A DNA stretch of 64,000 nucleotides from Helicobacter canadensis MIT 98-5491 (GTDB lineage: Bacteria > Campylobacterota > Campylobacteria > Campylobacterales > Helicobacteraceae), in the NCBI RefSeq assembly GCF_000162575.1, contig NZ_CM000776.2:1182950-1246949 (forward strand), given 5' to 3'. Every line of letters starts with the position of its first letter. The stretch's first letter is position 1. Positions 37,097 through 45,104 of this stretch are shown piece after piece. Made by a program: the position numbers and the translations under genes. The notes beneath the pieces are model-generated. The model worked only from the letters and a program-made list of their open reading frames with translations. It made no database searches and was not told the DNA's origin.

Positions 37097-38020
37097 TTAA
37101 ATTTTATTTGAACTTCCTAAAATATCCATTCTCTCTGCCATAACCTTAACCATTGCTTCCTTAGCAGGAGCAAAGAATTTACGCAAATCAAATTGTGTTT
37201 TATCTTCATTAGCAACGCGTCTAACTTCTGCCATAAAAGCTATTCGCAAATCAGTGTCCGTATTAACCTTATTAATTCCACCCTTAATTGCTTCTTTTAA
37301 GAAATCAAAAGGCACACCTTTACTTCCTTTTAAATCTCCGCCTGTGTTTAAAAAACTCGCTCTTACATAGTCAGGAATCGCACTAGCACCATGAAGAACA
37401 AGAGGGATCTTAGTCCTGCGTTTCACTTCTTGAAGTCGCTCAAAATCAAGCTTTGGCTCTCCTTTAAATTTAAAGGCTCCATGACTTGTCCCAATAGCAG
37501 GAGCTAAAAAATCCACCTTAGATTCTCTAACAAATTCTTCTGCTTCTTGTGGATTTACTAAACAAGCATCTTTTTCATCTACTGAAATATTATCCTCAAT
37601 TCCCATTAATCTTCCAAGTTCTGCTTCCACACTTACACCTGCAATATGGGCAACTTCAACCACTTTTTTTGTCTCTGCTAAGTTTTCTTCAAAAGGATGA
37701 TGACTAGCATCAATCATTACCGAAGTAAATCCCGCTCTAATTGCACGAACACAAGATTCAAAACTAGTCCCATGATCCAAATGTAATGCAACAGGAATAT
37801 ACGGATAACGACTAGCAAGAATCTTTACCATTCCCACTGCCATATCAATCCCCATATATTTAATAGCCCCCTCACTAGCCTGCACAATAATGGGTGAATT
37901 TTTGAGATTTGCTGCTTCAAAAATAGCACTAAGCATTTCATAATTTACAAAATTAAATGCCCCCACTCCATAGTTTTCTTGATTAGCCTTTTGTAAAATT
38001 GTATTTCCGCAAACTAACAT
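37097..38020 (-). CDS. fba: Class II fructose-bisphosphate aldolase
   Basis: The 307-residue zinc enzyme interconverts fructose-1,6-bisphosphate with DHAP and glyceraldehyde 3-phosphate. Key parts are [47 protein letters not shown] (metal and catalytic residues), [23 protein letters not shown] and [23 protein letters not shown]. In a Helicobacter it serves mainly gluconeogenesis. It follows the PEB4-type gene by 8 bp, as in H. pylori. Confidence 0.97.
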   Translation of the reverse strand: MLVCGNTILQKANQENYGVGAFNFVNYEMLSAIFEAANLKNSPIIVQASEGAIKYMGIDMAVGMVKILASRYPYIPVALHLDHGTSFESCVRAIRAGFTSVMIDASHHPFEENLAETKKVVEVAHIAGVSVEAELGRLMGIEDNISVDEKDACLVNPQEAEEFVRESKVDFLAPAIGTSHGAFKFKGEPKLDFERLQEVKRRTKIPLVLHGASAIPDYVRASFLNTGGDLKGSKGVPFDFLKEAIKGGINKVNTDTDLRIAFMAEVRRVANEDKTQFDLRKFFAPAKEAMVKVMAERMDILGSSNKI

Positions 38021-38028
38021 ATAAGCCC

Positions 38029-38844
38029 TTATTTAATAATTTCCACTTTAGCTTTAGAACGCAAATCTTGACCTTCTTTTCTAACATTTTCTTGGAATTT
38101 TGTTAATTTCAAATTTTGTTCAATTTGTCCGCTGACATCTTTAAGTGCTAAAGTTGTGGTAGGGCGTTTATCATCAACATAAATCACATGGTATCCAAAT
38201 TGTGTTTTTACTGGAGTTTGAGTGTATTGACCTTTATTGAGTTTAAAAGCTGCATCCGCAAACTCTGGAACAACTTGACCTTTTGCAATCCAACCCAACT
38301 CACCACCATTTTGTGCGCTTCCATCTTTAGATTTTGCTTTGGCAAACTCCTCAAACTTACTTGCAACATTTTTACCTGCTTTTTTAAGATCAGCAATAAT
38401 ATTTTTAGCATCAGCCTCACTGCTAACTAAAATATGCTTAACTTTAGCAGTTTCTGGTTGAACAAATTTTGTTTTATTTTGATTATAGAATTTCTCAATT
38501 TCAGAGCTAGAAACTTTTACTTTTCCCATTTCTTGACGCATCCAAACTTCTAACGCTAAATCTTCTTTGACACTTTCTAGGGCTTCTTTAAATTCTTTTG
38601 ATTTTTCAACACCTTCTTTTTTGGCTTGTGCAATCAAAAGTTTTCTTTCGACAGCTTGATTTACCACTTGATCTTTTGCTTCTTGTGGTAATTGTGCAAA
38701 AGAAACCCCTGGCATTGCTCTCATAAGTGCTGCGATATCTTTTTCTGTAATCTCATCTCCATTAACTTTTGCAAAAGTCTCTGCAAAACTCACGCCTTGC
38801 AATAAAGAAAATGCTACAACTGAACTCAAAAGTATTTTTTTCAT
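38029..38844 (-). CDS. PEB4/Cbf2-type periplasmic peptidyl-prolyl isomerase
   Basis: The 271-residue protein has a signal peptide (KKILLSSVVAFSLLQGVSFAE), an N-terminal SurA-like chaperone part (about 22-130) and a parvulin domain (ETAKVKHILVSSEADAKNII, KDGSAQNGGELGWIAKGQVV, KTQFGYHVIYVDDKRP). It matches Campylobacter PEB4 and H. pylori HP0175-type proteins, which fold outer-membrane proteins and are antigenic. It heads the ten-gene minus-strand run and should support the two MOMP porins and the TonB receptor. Confidence 0.93.
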   Translation of the reverse strand: MKKILLSSVVAFSLLQGVSFAETFAKVNGDEITEKDIAALMRAMPGVSFAQLPQEAKDQVVNQAVERKLLIAQAKKEGVEKSKEFKEALESVKEDLALEVWMRQEMGKVKVSSSEIEKFYNQNKTKFVQPETAKVKHILVSSEADAKNIIADLKKAGKNVASKFEEFAKAKSKDGSAQNGGELGWIAKGQVVPEFADAAFKLNKGQYTQTPVKTQFGYHVIYVDDKRPTTTLALKDVSGQIEQNLKLTKFQENVRKEGQDLRSKAKVEIIK

Positions 38845-38993
38845 ATTTAAAACCTTATTAAGAAATTTTTTATAATTCTACCCTTATTTTTTTAAATATT
38901 CGATTAACTAACCTAAAGATTTTAAATTTTATTAATAAAAACTGCAAAGAAAGTAAAAAATGTAAAAAAGAAGGTAAAAAATTTTTAAATTTT

Positions 38994-39022
38994 AGAGATT
39001 CTAAGTTTTACCTAGAATCTCT
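38994..39022 (-). terminator. Terminator of nrfHA
   Basis: On the minus strand AGAGATTCTA and TAGAATCTCT form a perfect 10-bp stem with a 9-nt loop, followed by an A/T-rich tail with a run of six T a little downstream. It sits 9 bp after the nrfA stop codon. Confidence 0.65.
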
Positions 39023-39030
39023 AAAGAAAA

Positions 39031-40875
39031 TTAATAAGAGGAAGTTTTAGAATCAATCACCTTGTAATTATAAGGCTTATTGTTCTTATCTAATTCCAAA
39101 AGTTCTTTTGGAGCAGGACCATTAATTTCTTCATGTTTATAGTATCGCTCACCTGCTTTATGTCCATTTAAATCCACTTTATAGCGAATCTCTCCAGGAT
39201 TATATTTTTGCATATCTTCAAAACCTAAATTAGAAGTTTTGAAATCTTTAATTCCATTTGCATTAGCGATTTCTACAAGTTTAGTTTGCCCCATTCTAGC
39301 CATTTCAACAGCTTGAAGCAGCATTCGACTTGCTTCTCTTGGATTATGGAAACCAGTTGAATTTTCAGCACCCACAAAATCACCTCTCATTTGACCTTTT
39401 CTATGCAATTCCAAAGGCTCTTTTAATGCTGCAGAAATTTTTGTATCATCGGGTTTGCCATTAGTTTGATAACTAGGCATTGCACCAAGTTTCTCGCGTA
39501 ACACTTTAATATCTTCAATCAAACTTACCATTGCATATTCTGCACTTCTTAAATCATAAGCCACAGATTTTTGAATATCTGCTACTTGTTGTCTAAGATA
39601 TTCTTCACTTTGAGTATGGCAAGACTTACAAGCTGCATTAATATCTTGCAATGGTGAAGTAATATTGTGTTGTGTCATTTTCTTAGAACCTTTTCTAATA
39701 TAAGGCATATGGCAATCTGCACAACTCACACCATTAGCTGCATGCACACCACCGCTATAAAGCTCTGATTCTGGGTGTTGAATCTTAAGCATTGGCGCTT
39801 TAGTAAATTTATGTGCCCAATCTTTATCAAACACATCTCTTACTTTTTCATAATGTGCATCAAACATTTCAATTCTAAAAGGTTCATTTTTCTTCCATTC
39901 ACTCCAAGGGAATACAAGTTCCAACCCATCTACTTCGATTTCTGTAGGTTTGTTTCCATCTCTCCAAACATCAATTTCATCATAAGTTTTTTGTGTGCCA
40001 TTCCACCATTTTTTACTTGGATCATTAGCAATTGATTCACCCATAACTTTTACTTTTGTTCCTGTTGGTTTAAAATAATACTCCACATGACATTGTGAAC
40101 AAACAAGTGTTCTCATTTCTTCTCTTGAAGCCTTTACACCTGTTACTGGATCTGGCTCATAACCCCTAAAATTCACCAATGCATTAATGGCTGCTTGTCT
40201 TGTAAGACGCAATTGCATATCATTTGGATTATGGCAATCTGCACAAGTTACCCCCATTCTTGTTCCTCCGTGTGGTCCGCTATGATCAGCAACACCCTCT
40301 ACTTCTGGAACATTTTTAATCATTGTCCAATATTTTGTAGAGTTAAAAGAAATCCATTTTTCTTCTGGAGTATCTCCGATTCCTACATTTTTAAGCAACC
40401 ATGGACTCCAACCGCTATGGCAATTCATACAAGCTGTAGGTTGTCCCCCAAAAGCTGCAAAACCATGGGCATTTAGAAAATCTTTATTGTTTCTTGCTGT
40501 ATCCATTTGATCAACTTGAATCCAAAAATGCCCTCTTTCTTCATTAGCATCAAGGCTAAATGGATATCCCGCCCAAAGAATTGTAAGCTGTGGATAACGA
40601 ATGAGTTTTGAATAAGCTAGATTTCCACCAAATTCTGTTGAAATAGGCTTCTCTGTCTCCACAGTCAAATACATATCCAAATAATCTGGGAAATTTTTAC
40701 CCCAATGATCAAAAGTTGGATTATCATCACTCATTTCTACAAAGCCTTTTGAGCTAATTCCTCCCGTTCCTTCGGATTGTTTTTTAGTAATATCGCTATT
40801 TAACCATAACAATCCTGCAATAATAATCACTGCAATAACAACTAAAATTGGCAATACAGGTGATTTCTTTTGCAT
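39031..40875 (-). CDS. nrfA: Ammonia-forming cytochrome c nitrite reductase
   Basis: The 614-residue pentaheme enzyme reduces nitrite to ammonia in the periplasm. An N-terminal anchor (LPILVVIAVIIIAGLLWL) precedes five heme sites: CMNCH (149-153), CADCH (211), CSQCH (259), CADCH (385) and CKSCH (416). The first, the catalytic heme in this family, is CXXCH instead of the CXXCK of E. coli and Wolinella, as known in Campylobacter jejuni. AGGAGG precedes the ATG. It lies 19 bp after nrfH. Confidence 0.96.
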   Translation of the reverse strand: MQKKSPVLPILVVIAVIIIAGLLWLNSDITKKQSEGTGGISSKGFVEMSDDNPTFDHWGKNFPDYLDMYLTVETEKPISTEFGGNLAYSKLIRYPQLTILWAGYPFSLDANEERGHFWIQVDQMDTARNNKDFLNAHGFAAFGGQPTACMNCHSGWSPWLLKNVGIGDTPEEKWISFNSTKYWTMIKNVPEVEGVADHSGPHGGTRMGVTCADCHNPNDMQLRLTRQAAINALVNFRGYEPDPVTGVKASREEMRTLVCSQCHVEYYFKPTGTKVKVMGESIANDPSKKWWNGTQKTYDEIDVWRDGNKPTEIEVDGLELVFPWSEWKKNEPFRIEMFDAHYEKVRDVFDKDWAHKFTKAPMLKIQHPESELYSGGVHAANGVSCADCHMPYIRKGSKKMTQHNITSPLQDINAACKSCHTQSEEYLRQQVADIQKSVAYDLRSAEYAMVSLIEDIKVLREKLGAMPSYQTNGKPDDTKISAALKEPLELHRKGQMRGDFVGAENSTGFHNPREASRMLLQAVEMARMGQTKLVEIANANGIKDFKTSNLGFEDMQKYNPGEIRYKVDLNGHKAGERYYKHEEINGPAPKELLELDKNNKPYNYKVIDSKTSSY

Positions 40876-40894
40876 TTTAACCTCCTAAAATAAT

Positions 40895-41404
40895 TTAAAA
40901 ACCTCTTTTGTGTCCCGCACTTGCGTGGCAAGATACACAGCTAAGCGACCCATTTCCGTGTGGATTTGTTGTTGGATTCACAACATTGCTAACCATTTCA
41001 CTATGGCAACGCACACAATTCTCTTGAATCATATCTTTGGATTTTTGCGTTGCAGTCAAGTTTGTTGGTAAGACATCTAATTTAAAAGTAAAAGCATAGG
41101 CATGCCCTATCCCACTTTCTGCTTTTGCAACCCATTTTTCCACAAAACTATGCGGTAAATGACAATCATTACAAGTTGCGCGTGGCTTACCAGCTATTTT
41201 TTGTGAATGTGCCCCCCTTGACCAATCATTATAAACATCATTCATAATGTGGCAATTATTACAGGCTTCACTATCATTGCTAAAATAAGACAAACCCTTT
41301 GCATTATAAAAGGTATAAAGCCCTACTACAACGATAACAACACATAAAAATCCAAGTAATCCTGCCATAAATGAGAGCGGCTTTTTAGGTTTATTACCTT
41401 CCAA
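40895..41404 (-). CDS. nrfH: Cytochrome c nitrite reductase small subunit
   Basis: The 169-residue NapC/NirT-type quinol dehydrogenase has one N-terminal membrane helix (LLGFLCVVIVVVGLYTFY) and four CXXCH hemes at Cys48, Cys78, Cys130 and Cys156. It passes electrons from menaquinol to NrfA. The start is TTG at 41404 with AAGGAG seven bases upstream. An FNR-type box with a matching -10 lies upstream. No nrfI-type cytochrome biogenesis gene follows nrfA here. Confidence 0.96.
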   Translation of the reverse strand: MEGNKPKKPLSFMAGLLGFLCVVIVVVGLYTFYNAKGLSYFSNDSEACNNCHIMNDVYNDWSRGAHSQKIAGKPRATCNDCHLPHSFVEKWVAKAESGIGHAYAFTFKLDVLPTNLTATQKSKDMIQENCVRCHSEMVSNVVNPTTNPHGNGSLSCVSCHASAGHKRGF

Positions 41405-41463
41405 TTTACGCTCCTTAAAAAATTTTTGAATTTAAAAAGATAACTTTAAATCCAATTTTGAAA

Positions 41464-41469
41464 TTTTAA
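41464..41469 (-). promoter_or_regulatory. -10 element of nrfHA
   Basis: The minus strand reads TAAAAT. With a start point about 7 bases on (near 41457), the FNR-type box would be centred at about -41.5, the class II activation position. Confidence 0.5.
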
Positions 41470-41491
41470 TCATTTTTGATTATTTTTACCT

Positions 41492-41505
41492 TGATTTAAA
41501 TCAAA
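41492..41505 (-). promoter_or_regulatory. FNR/CRP-type operator upstream of nrfHA
   Basis: TTGATTTAAATCAA is a perfect palindrome matching the FNR consensus TTGAT-N4-ATCAA, about 90 bp before the nrfH start codon. It lies between the TRIC-like stop codon and nrfH and fits anaerobic activation of nitrite reduction. Confidence 0.75.
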
Positions 41506-41529
41506 AAGTAAATAATTGGTAAATGAAAA

Positions 41530-42159
41530 CTAATTTTTAGGCGTATATTTAAAAGTTGGAAGCCCCAAATGGTATCGAATAGCAATAATCCTTGCTACAA
41601 ATCCTACAATCAAAGCAAAAATCACAATAAAATTTTCATCCAACACAAAATAACTCTGACTAATCCACTCTAAAAACACATACAAACTACCTACAAACAA
41701 AGCAATACTTGCATAAAGCTCCTTTTGAAAAACAAGCGGAATCCTCGCACAAAAAATATCCCGCAAAATTCCTCCAAAAACTCCTGTAATTACTGCTCCA
41801 GCAACCGCCATTGCACCACTTGGATGAAAATCCATTCCAATTCTAGCACCAATCACGCTAAATACCGCCAAACCTAATGCGTCCAAAATCAAAAAGGCTT
41901 TTTCAAAACGCTCTACGAAATAAGGGATTTTAGTGGTTAGCAATGCTGCTACACAAACAATAGCTAGATATTGCGGATGTGCTACCCAAGTAAGCGGATA
42001 ATGTCCAAACAAAATATCCCGAATCGATCCTCCGCCAATGGCTGTAACACAAGCAATAAAAATCACCCCAAACCAATCCATATTATGCCGCCCTGCTGCA
42101 AGTGCGCCTGTCATCCCCTCTGCTGTGATTCCAATAATATATAAAATAGTCAAAAGCAT
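41530..42159 (-). CDS. TRIC/UPF0126-type cation channel protein (YicG-like)
   Basis: The 209-residue polytopic protein has about seven membrane segments and two family motifs in the paired repeats: GGGSIRDILFGHYPL and GGILRDIFCARIPLV. The family includes the TRIC-type potassium channels and E. coli YicG. Its ATG follows the HD gene TAA after one base, so translation is coupled. The physiological ion is not evident. Confidence 0.85.
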   Translation of the reverse strand: MLLTILYIIGITAEGMTGALAAGRHNMDWFGVIFIACVTAIGGGSIRDILFGHYPLTWVAHPQYLAIVCVAALLTTKIPYFVERFEKAFLILDALGLAVFSVIGARIGMDFHPSGAMAVAGAVITGVFGGILRDIFCARIPLVFQKELYASIALFVGSLYVFLEWISQSYFVLDENFIVIFALIVGFVARIIAIRYHLGLPTFKYTPKN

Positions 42160-42160
42160 T

Positions 42161-43360
42161 TTAAGCCTTAAATTCCCTAAATAAATAGCCTAAATCCACT
42201 CCGCTTATTGTCTTTGCATTATATAAATATTCCAAATTTCTTGCACCTTCTTCTAATTCCCTGCTTGAAATCCCGTGTCGCATAGAGATTCTAGCTTCTA
42301 AGAATGCACTCAAATGATCACAAAATTTTAAAAATTCTCCATAAATAGCACAACAAGAATCTTGATTGTATTTTTCTAAAAATTCTTCACCTTTAGGTAA
42401 ATACACAACTCCTTTAGTCGTTTTATAACGATTTGCAAATTCATTTTGTGTAAAATACAAAATATCTTTTTTAATAGCTTCTGGAACTTTTGAGAGTATC
42501 TTTTCTCTCACCTCTTCTTCTTCAATTTGCTTTATAAATTCGTCTAAACCTTCCACACTGCGTTTAATAGGAGAAATAATATCTCGCGTTAAAATCTCTG
42601 GTAAATCGTGGAATAATCCACACAAAAAGTGATTAATCTGCATTTGCCGACAAAATCCCAAATCATAGCCTAGCAAATACGCACAAAGTGCCACAATTAA
42701 AGTATGTCCCAAAACTGAAGTAGGCGGAACCCTTGGAGTCTGACTCCAACGCTTCTGAAACCTAAGCTGCCCAAACATCGCTACAAGCTCTCTCATATCC
42801 TCATACAGCACAATCTGCCTAATCCCAGCTAAATGATAATGCTCTTCTACTTGCTTATCGATGATATTTTTAATATTTTGCACATCATACATTTTAGGAT
42901 TAAAATGATAAATAATATCAAATTCCCATTTTGAAGCATAATAATGCGAGGCTTTAAGAATCTCTTTCTCAAGATTCTCAACCTCTCCATACAAATATTT
43001 CCGCATTGATTCAAAAAAGGCAAACCCACTTAAATCTTCTTCCAATTCTTTGCATACAAAATCTACAAGTTCTTTATTATGTGTTTGTGTAAGTTTATGA
43101 AATACGGGAGGTTTAATATCTGTAAGAATAATGCGTTCAAAAAATTCATAACAAAACTGCAAAATTAACCGCTCCCAATCAATCTTTTTGCCATTTTCAA
43201 TTTCTTCAAAATGTGCCAAAAGATAAGCTATTACAATTTTATGGGCTTGTTTATCTAATTCATAGAATTCTACAGGGGTGGCTTGATCATTCCAACGCCT
43301 TATATTAGCGGCTACAAAAATTTTTTGCAATAAGGCGATACTAAGTGTAGGTTTTTTCAT
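42161..43360 (-). CDS. HD-domain hydrolase
   Basis: The roughly 399-residue protein carries HD-family residues in VLGHTLIVALCAYLLG and INHFLCGLFHDLPEILTRDIISPIKR, resembling YfbR-like or dNTPase-like phosphohydrolases; the N-terminal 170 residues have no clear match. Two ATGs are possible: 43366, overlapping the upstream peptide's TAA as TAATG, and 43360. I prefer 43360 because AAAAGG is then 8 bases away rather than 2. The true substrate is unknown. Confidence 0.75.
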   Translation of the reverse strand: MKKPTLSIALLQKIFVAANIRRWNDQATPVEFYELDKQAHKIVIAYLLAHFEEIENGKKIDWERLILQFCYEFFERIILTDIKPPVFHKLTQTHNKELVDFVCKELEEDLSGFAFFESMRKYLYGEVENLEKEILKASHYYASKWEFDIIYHFNPKMYDVQNIKNIIDKQVEEHYHLAGIRQIVLYEDMRELVAMFGQLRFQKRWSQTPRVPPTSVLGHTLIVALCAYLLGYDLGFCRQMQINHFLCGLFHDLPEILTRDIISPIKRSVEGLDEFIKQIEEEEVREKILSKVPEAIKKDILYFTQNEFANRYKTTKGVVYLPKGEEFLEKYNQDSCCAIYGEFLKFCDHLSAFLEARISMRHGISSRELEEGARNLEYLYNAKTISGVDLGYLFREFKA

Positions 43361-43365
43361 TTCCA

Positions 43366-43461
43366 TTACCTTTTCTTAAATAAATTTCTATTTTGATAAA
43401 TCAAAAATGCCAAATACATAAGCGTAACAATGCTAATAGCCACTTTTTCATAAAATTCCAA
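43366..43461 (-). CDS. 31-residue single-span membrane peptide
   Basis: A TTG at 43461 with AAAGG six bases upstream opens 31 codons ending in TAA at 43366, which abuts the HD gene start. The peptide begins LEFYEKVAISIV (initiator read as Met), has one hydrophobic span and ends NRNLFKKR. It shares E2, Y4, I9, I11 and V12 with the 5318-5407 peptide, plus the basic tail. An extended -10 sits 30-40 bp upstream, and the downstream gene is likely coupled. I know no named family. Confidence 0.5.
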   Translation of the reverse strand: MEFYEKVAISIVTLMYLAFLIYQNRNLFKKR

Positions 43462-43497
43462 ATCAAGCCTTTATCATTTTATCCAACTAAAAGCAAA

Positions 43498-43506
43498 ATT
43501 ATAACA
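43498..43506 (-). promoter_or_regulatory. Extended -10 promoter of micro-peptide/HD/TRIC operon
   Basis: The minus strand reads TGTTATAAT, a perfect extended -10, giving a start near 43491 and a leader of about 30 nt before the TTG at 43461. Confidence 0.6.
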
Positions 43507-43639
43507 TTAATTCAAAAATGCTAAAATGGAATTCTCTTAAGAATCACCCAATATCCCTTAATATTTTACCCACTAAATTATAAATCATTGCAAGATTAAT
43601 AGTAAGTTTCAAGAATTAAAAATTATTTTTATCTCTTTT

Positions 43640-43648
43640 TGCTAAAAT
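43640..43648 (+). promoter_or_regulatory. Promoter of rnpB
   Basis: TGCTAAAAT is an extended -10 (TG-N-TAAAAT) ending 7 bases before the first base of the RNase P RNA stem at 43656, the expected spacing for a start there. Confidence 0.6.
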
Positions 43649-43655
43649 TTCAAGC

Positions 43656-43978
43656 TTAGGTGTAGCAAGTGGTTGCTTTTTAAAGAGGAAAGTCCGAGCT
43701 GCTTTGGGATAGGATTCCATTTAACTAATGGCTAGAGTAATCTAAGGGAAAGCGCAACAGAAAACAAACCGCCTTTAACTTTTATAAGGCAAGGGTGAAA
43801 AGGTGGGGTAAGAGCCTACCGAGAGTGTAGCAATACATTCTGTCATTGCAAGCCCAATCCGCAGCAAGAAAGGTATGGTTAGTATCCCAAAATTTTAACC
43901 TTTCGCTAGATTTTTGCCGTAAGGCAAAAGCAAGATAAATAACCACATAAACAGAACTCGGCTTATAGCTACACCTAA
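43656..43978 (+). ncRNA. rnpB: RNase P catalytic RNA (M1, A-type)
   Basis: The 323-nt RNA cleaves 5' leaders from pre-tRNAs with RnpA (17727-18053). P1 is perfect: TTAGGTGTAGC at 43656-43666 pairs with GCTACACCTAA at 43968-43978. Conserved regions are visible: AGAGGAAAGTCCGAGCTGC, GGGTGAAAAGGTGGGGTAAG with AGAGCCTACCGAGAG, AGCCCAATCCGC and the 3' ACAGAACTCGGCTTATAG. hypE follows after 26 bp. Confidence 0.95.
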
Positions 43979-44004
43979 ATCATCTTTCTTCTTAAGGAAT
44001 CCAA

Positions 44005-45027
44005 ATGAAACAATCCATCATTACTCTAAGTCACGGAAGCGGAGGCGTAGAATCTCAAAAACTTATTTCAGAGCTTTTTTATCCTTTTTTGGAAGGTTGT
44101 GTAATAGGCAATGGAGAAGATGCAGGCATTGGTGAGTTAGATTCTATCTCTCAAGGAAAGTTTGCTATTAGCACTGATGGTTATACAATCTCTCCACTAT
44201 TTTTTCCCGGTGGAGATATTGGAAAATTAAGCATTTGTGGAAGTTGCAATGATGTAGCAATGATGGGTGCAAAACCTAAATATTTAAGTGCTAGTTTTAT
44301 GATTGAAGAAGGGTTTTTAATAGATGATTTAAAAAAGATTCTCGATTCTTTTGGAAAAACTCTCAAAGCAAGTGGAGCAAAACTCCTTTCAGGAGATACC
44401 AAAGTCTTACCAAAAGGAACGCTAGATAAGATTTTTATCACCACCACTGCTTTTGGAGAATTTCTCTATCCACATTTACAGATTAGTGCTTTTAATATTC
44501 CGCAAGATTGTTGCATTTTAGTAAGTGGAGAGATTGGAAATCACGGAGCAGTAGTGTATTCTAAACGCGAAGAAATTTCCTTGCAAAGTAATTTAGAAAG
44601 CGATTGTCAATTACTCTATCCAAGCCTAGAAGAGCTTTTTAAAAATAATCTTTCAATCTATGCTTTACGCGATGCGACAAGGGGCGGAATTGCAAGTGTC
44701 CTAAATGAATGGGCAAATGCTTCACATATCGGAATTGAAATAGAAGAAGAAACTTTGCCTATCAAAGATGAAGTGCGTGGAATCTGTGAGCTTTTAGGTT
44801 TTGAAGCGTGGAATCTTGCTAATGAGGGAATGTGCGTATTAGCTATTGCAAAAGAAGATTCTAAAAAAGCCCTAGAAATCTTAAAACGAACTCCAGCAGG
44901 AAAAAATGCTACTATAATCGGCTATACCACTTCCACAAATCTTAATAAAGTTGTCTTAAAAACCGCCTATGGCGCGAAACGATTCTTAGATTATCCAAGT
45001 GGAGAATTACTTCCTAGAATCTGCTAA
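44005..45027 (+). CDS. hypE: [NiFe]-hydrogenase maturation protein HypE
   Basis: The 340-residue protein dehydrates a carbamoyl group carried on its C-terminal Cys to make the cyanide ligand of the NiFe site. The diagnostic C-terminus PRIC is present, along with LSHGSGGVESQKLI, ISTDGYTISPLFFPGGDIG, SCNDVAMMGAKPKYLS, SGDTKVLPKG and LRDATRGGIASVLNEWA. AAGGA lies upstream of the ATG. The other hyp genes are not in the window. The rnpB transcript may extend into it. Confidence 0.96.
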   Translation: MKQSIITLSHGSGGVESQKLISELFYPFLEGCVIGNGEDAGIGELDSISQGKFAISTDGYTISPLFFPGGDIGKLSICGSCNDVAMMGAKPKYLSASFMIEEGFLIDDLKKILDSFGKTLKASGAKLLSGDTKVLPKGTLDKIFITTTAFGEFLYPHLQISAFNIPQDCCILVSGEIGNHGAVVYSKREEISLQSNLESDCQLLYPSLEELFKNNLSIYALRDATRGGIASVLNEWANASHIGIEIEEETLPIKDEVRGICELLGFEAWNLANEGMCVLAIAKEDSKKALEILKRTPAGKNATIIGYTTSTNLNKVVLKTAYGAKRFLDYPSGELLPRIC

Positions 45028-45063
45028 AACTACAAAGATTCTATTTATAAAGTATTTTGTTTT

Positions 45064-45098
45064 CAAGAATCAAAGGCTTAAAATCCATTTGATTCTTG
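45064..45098. terminator. Bidirectional hairpin between hypE and EF-hand gene 2
   Basis: CAAGAATCAAA and TTTGATTCTTG are perfect 11-bp arms around a 13-nt loop between convergent stop codons. CAATTTTT follows on the plus strand, so it best fits hypE termination. Confidence 0.65.
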
Positions 45099-45104
45099 CA
45101 ATTT

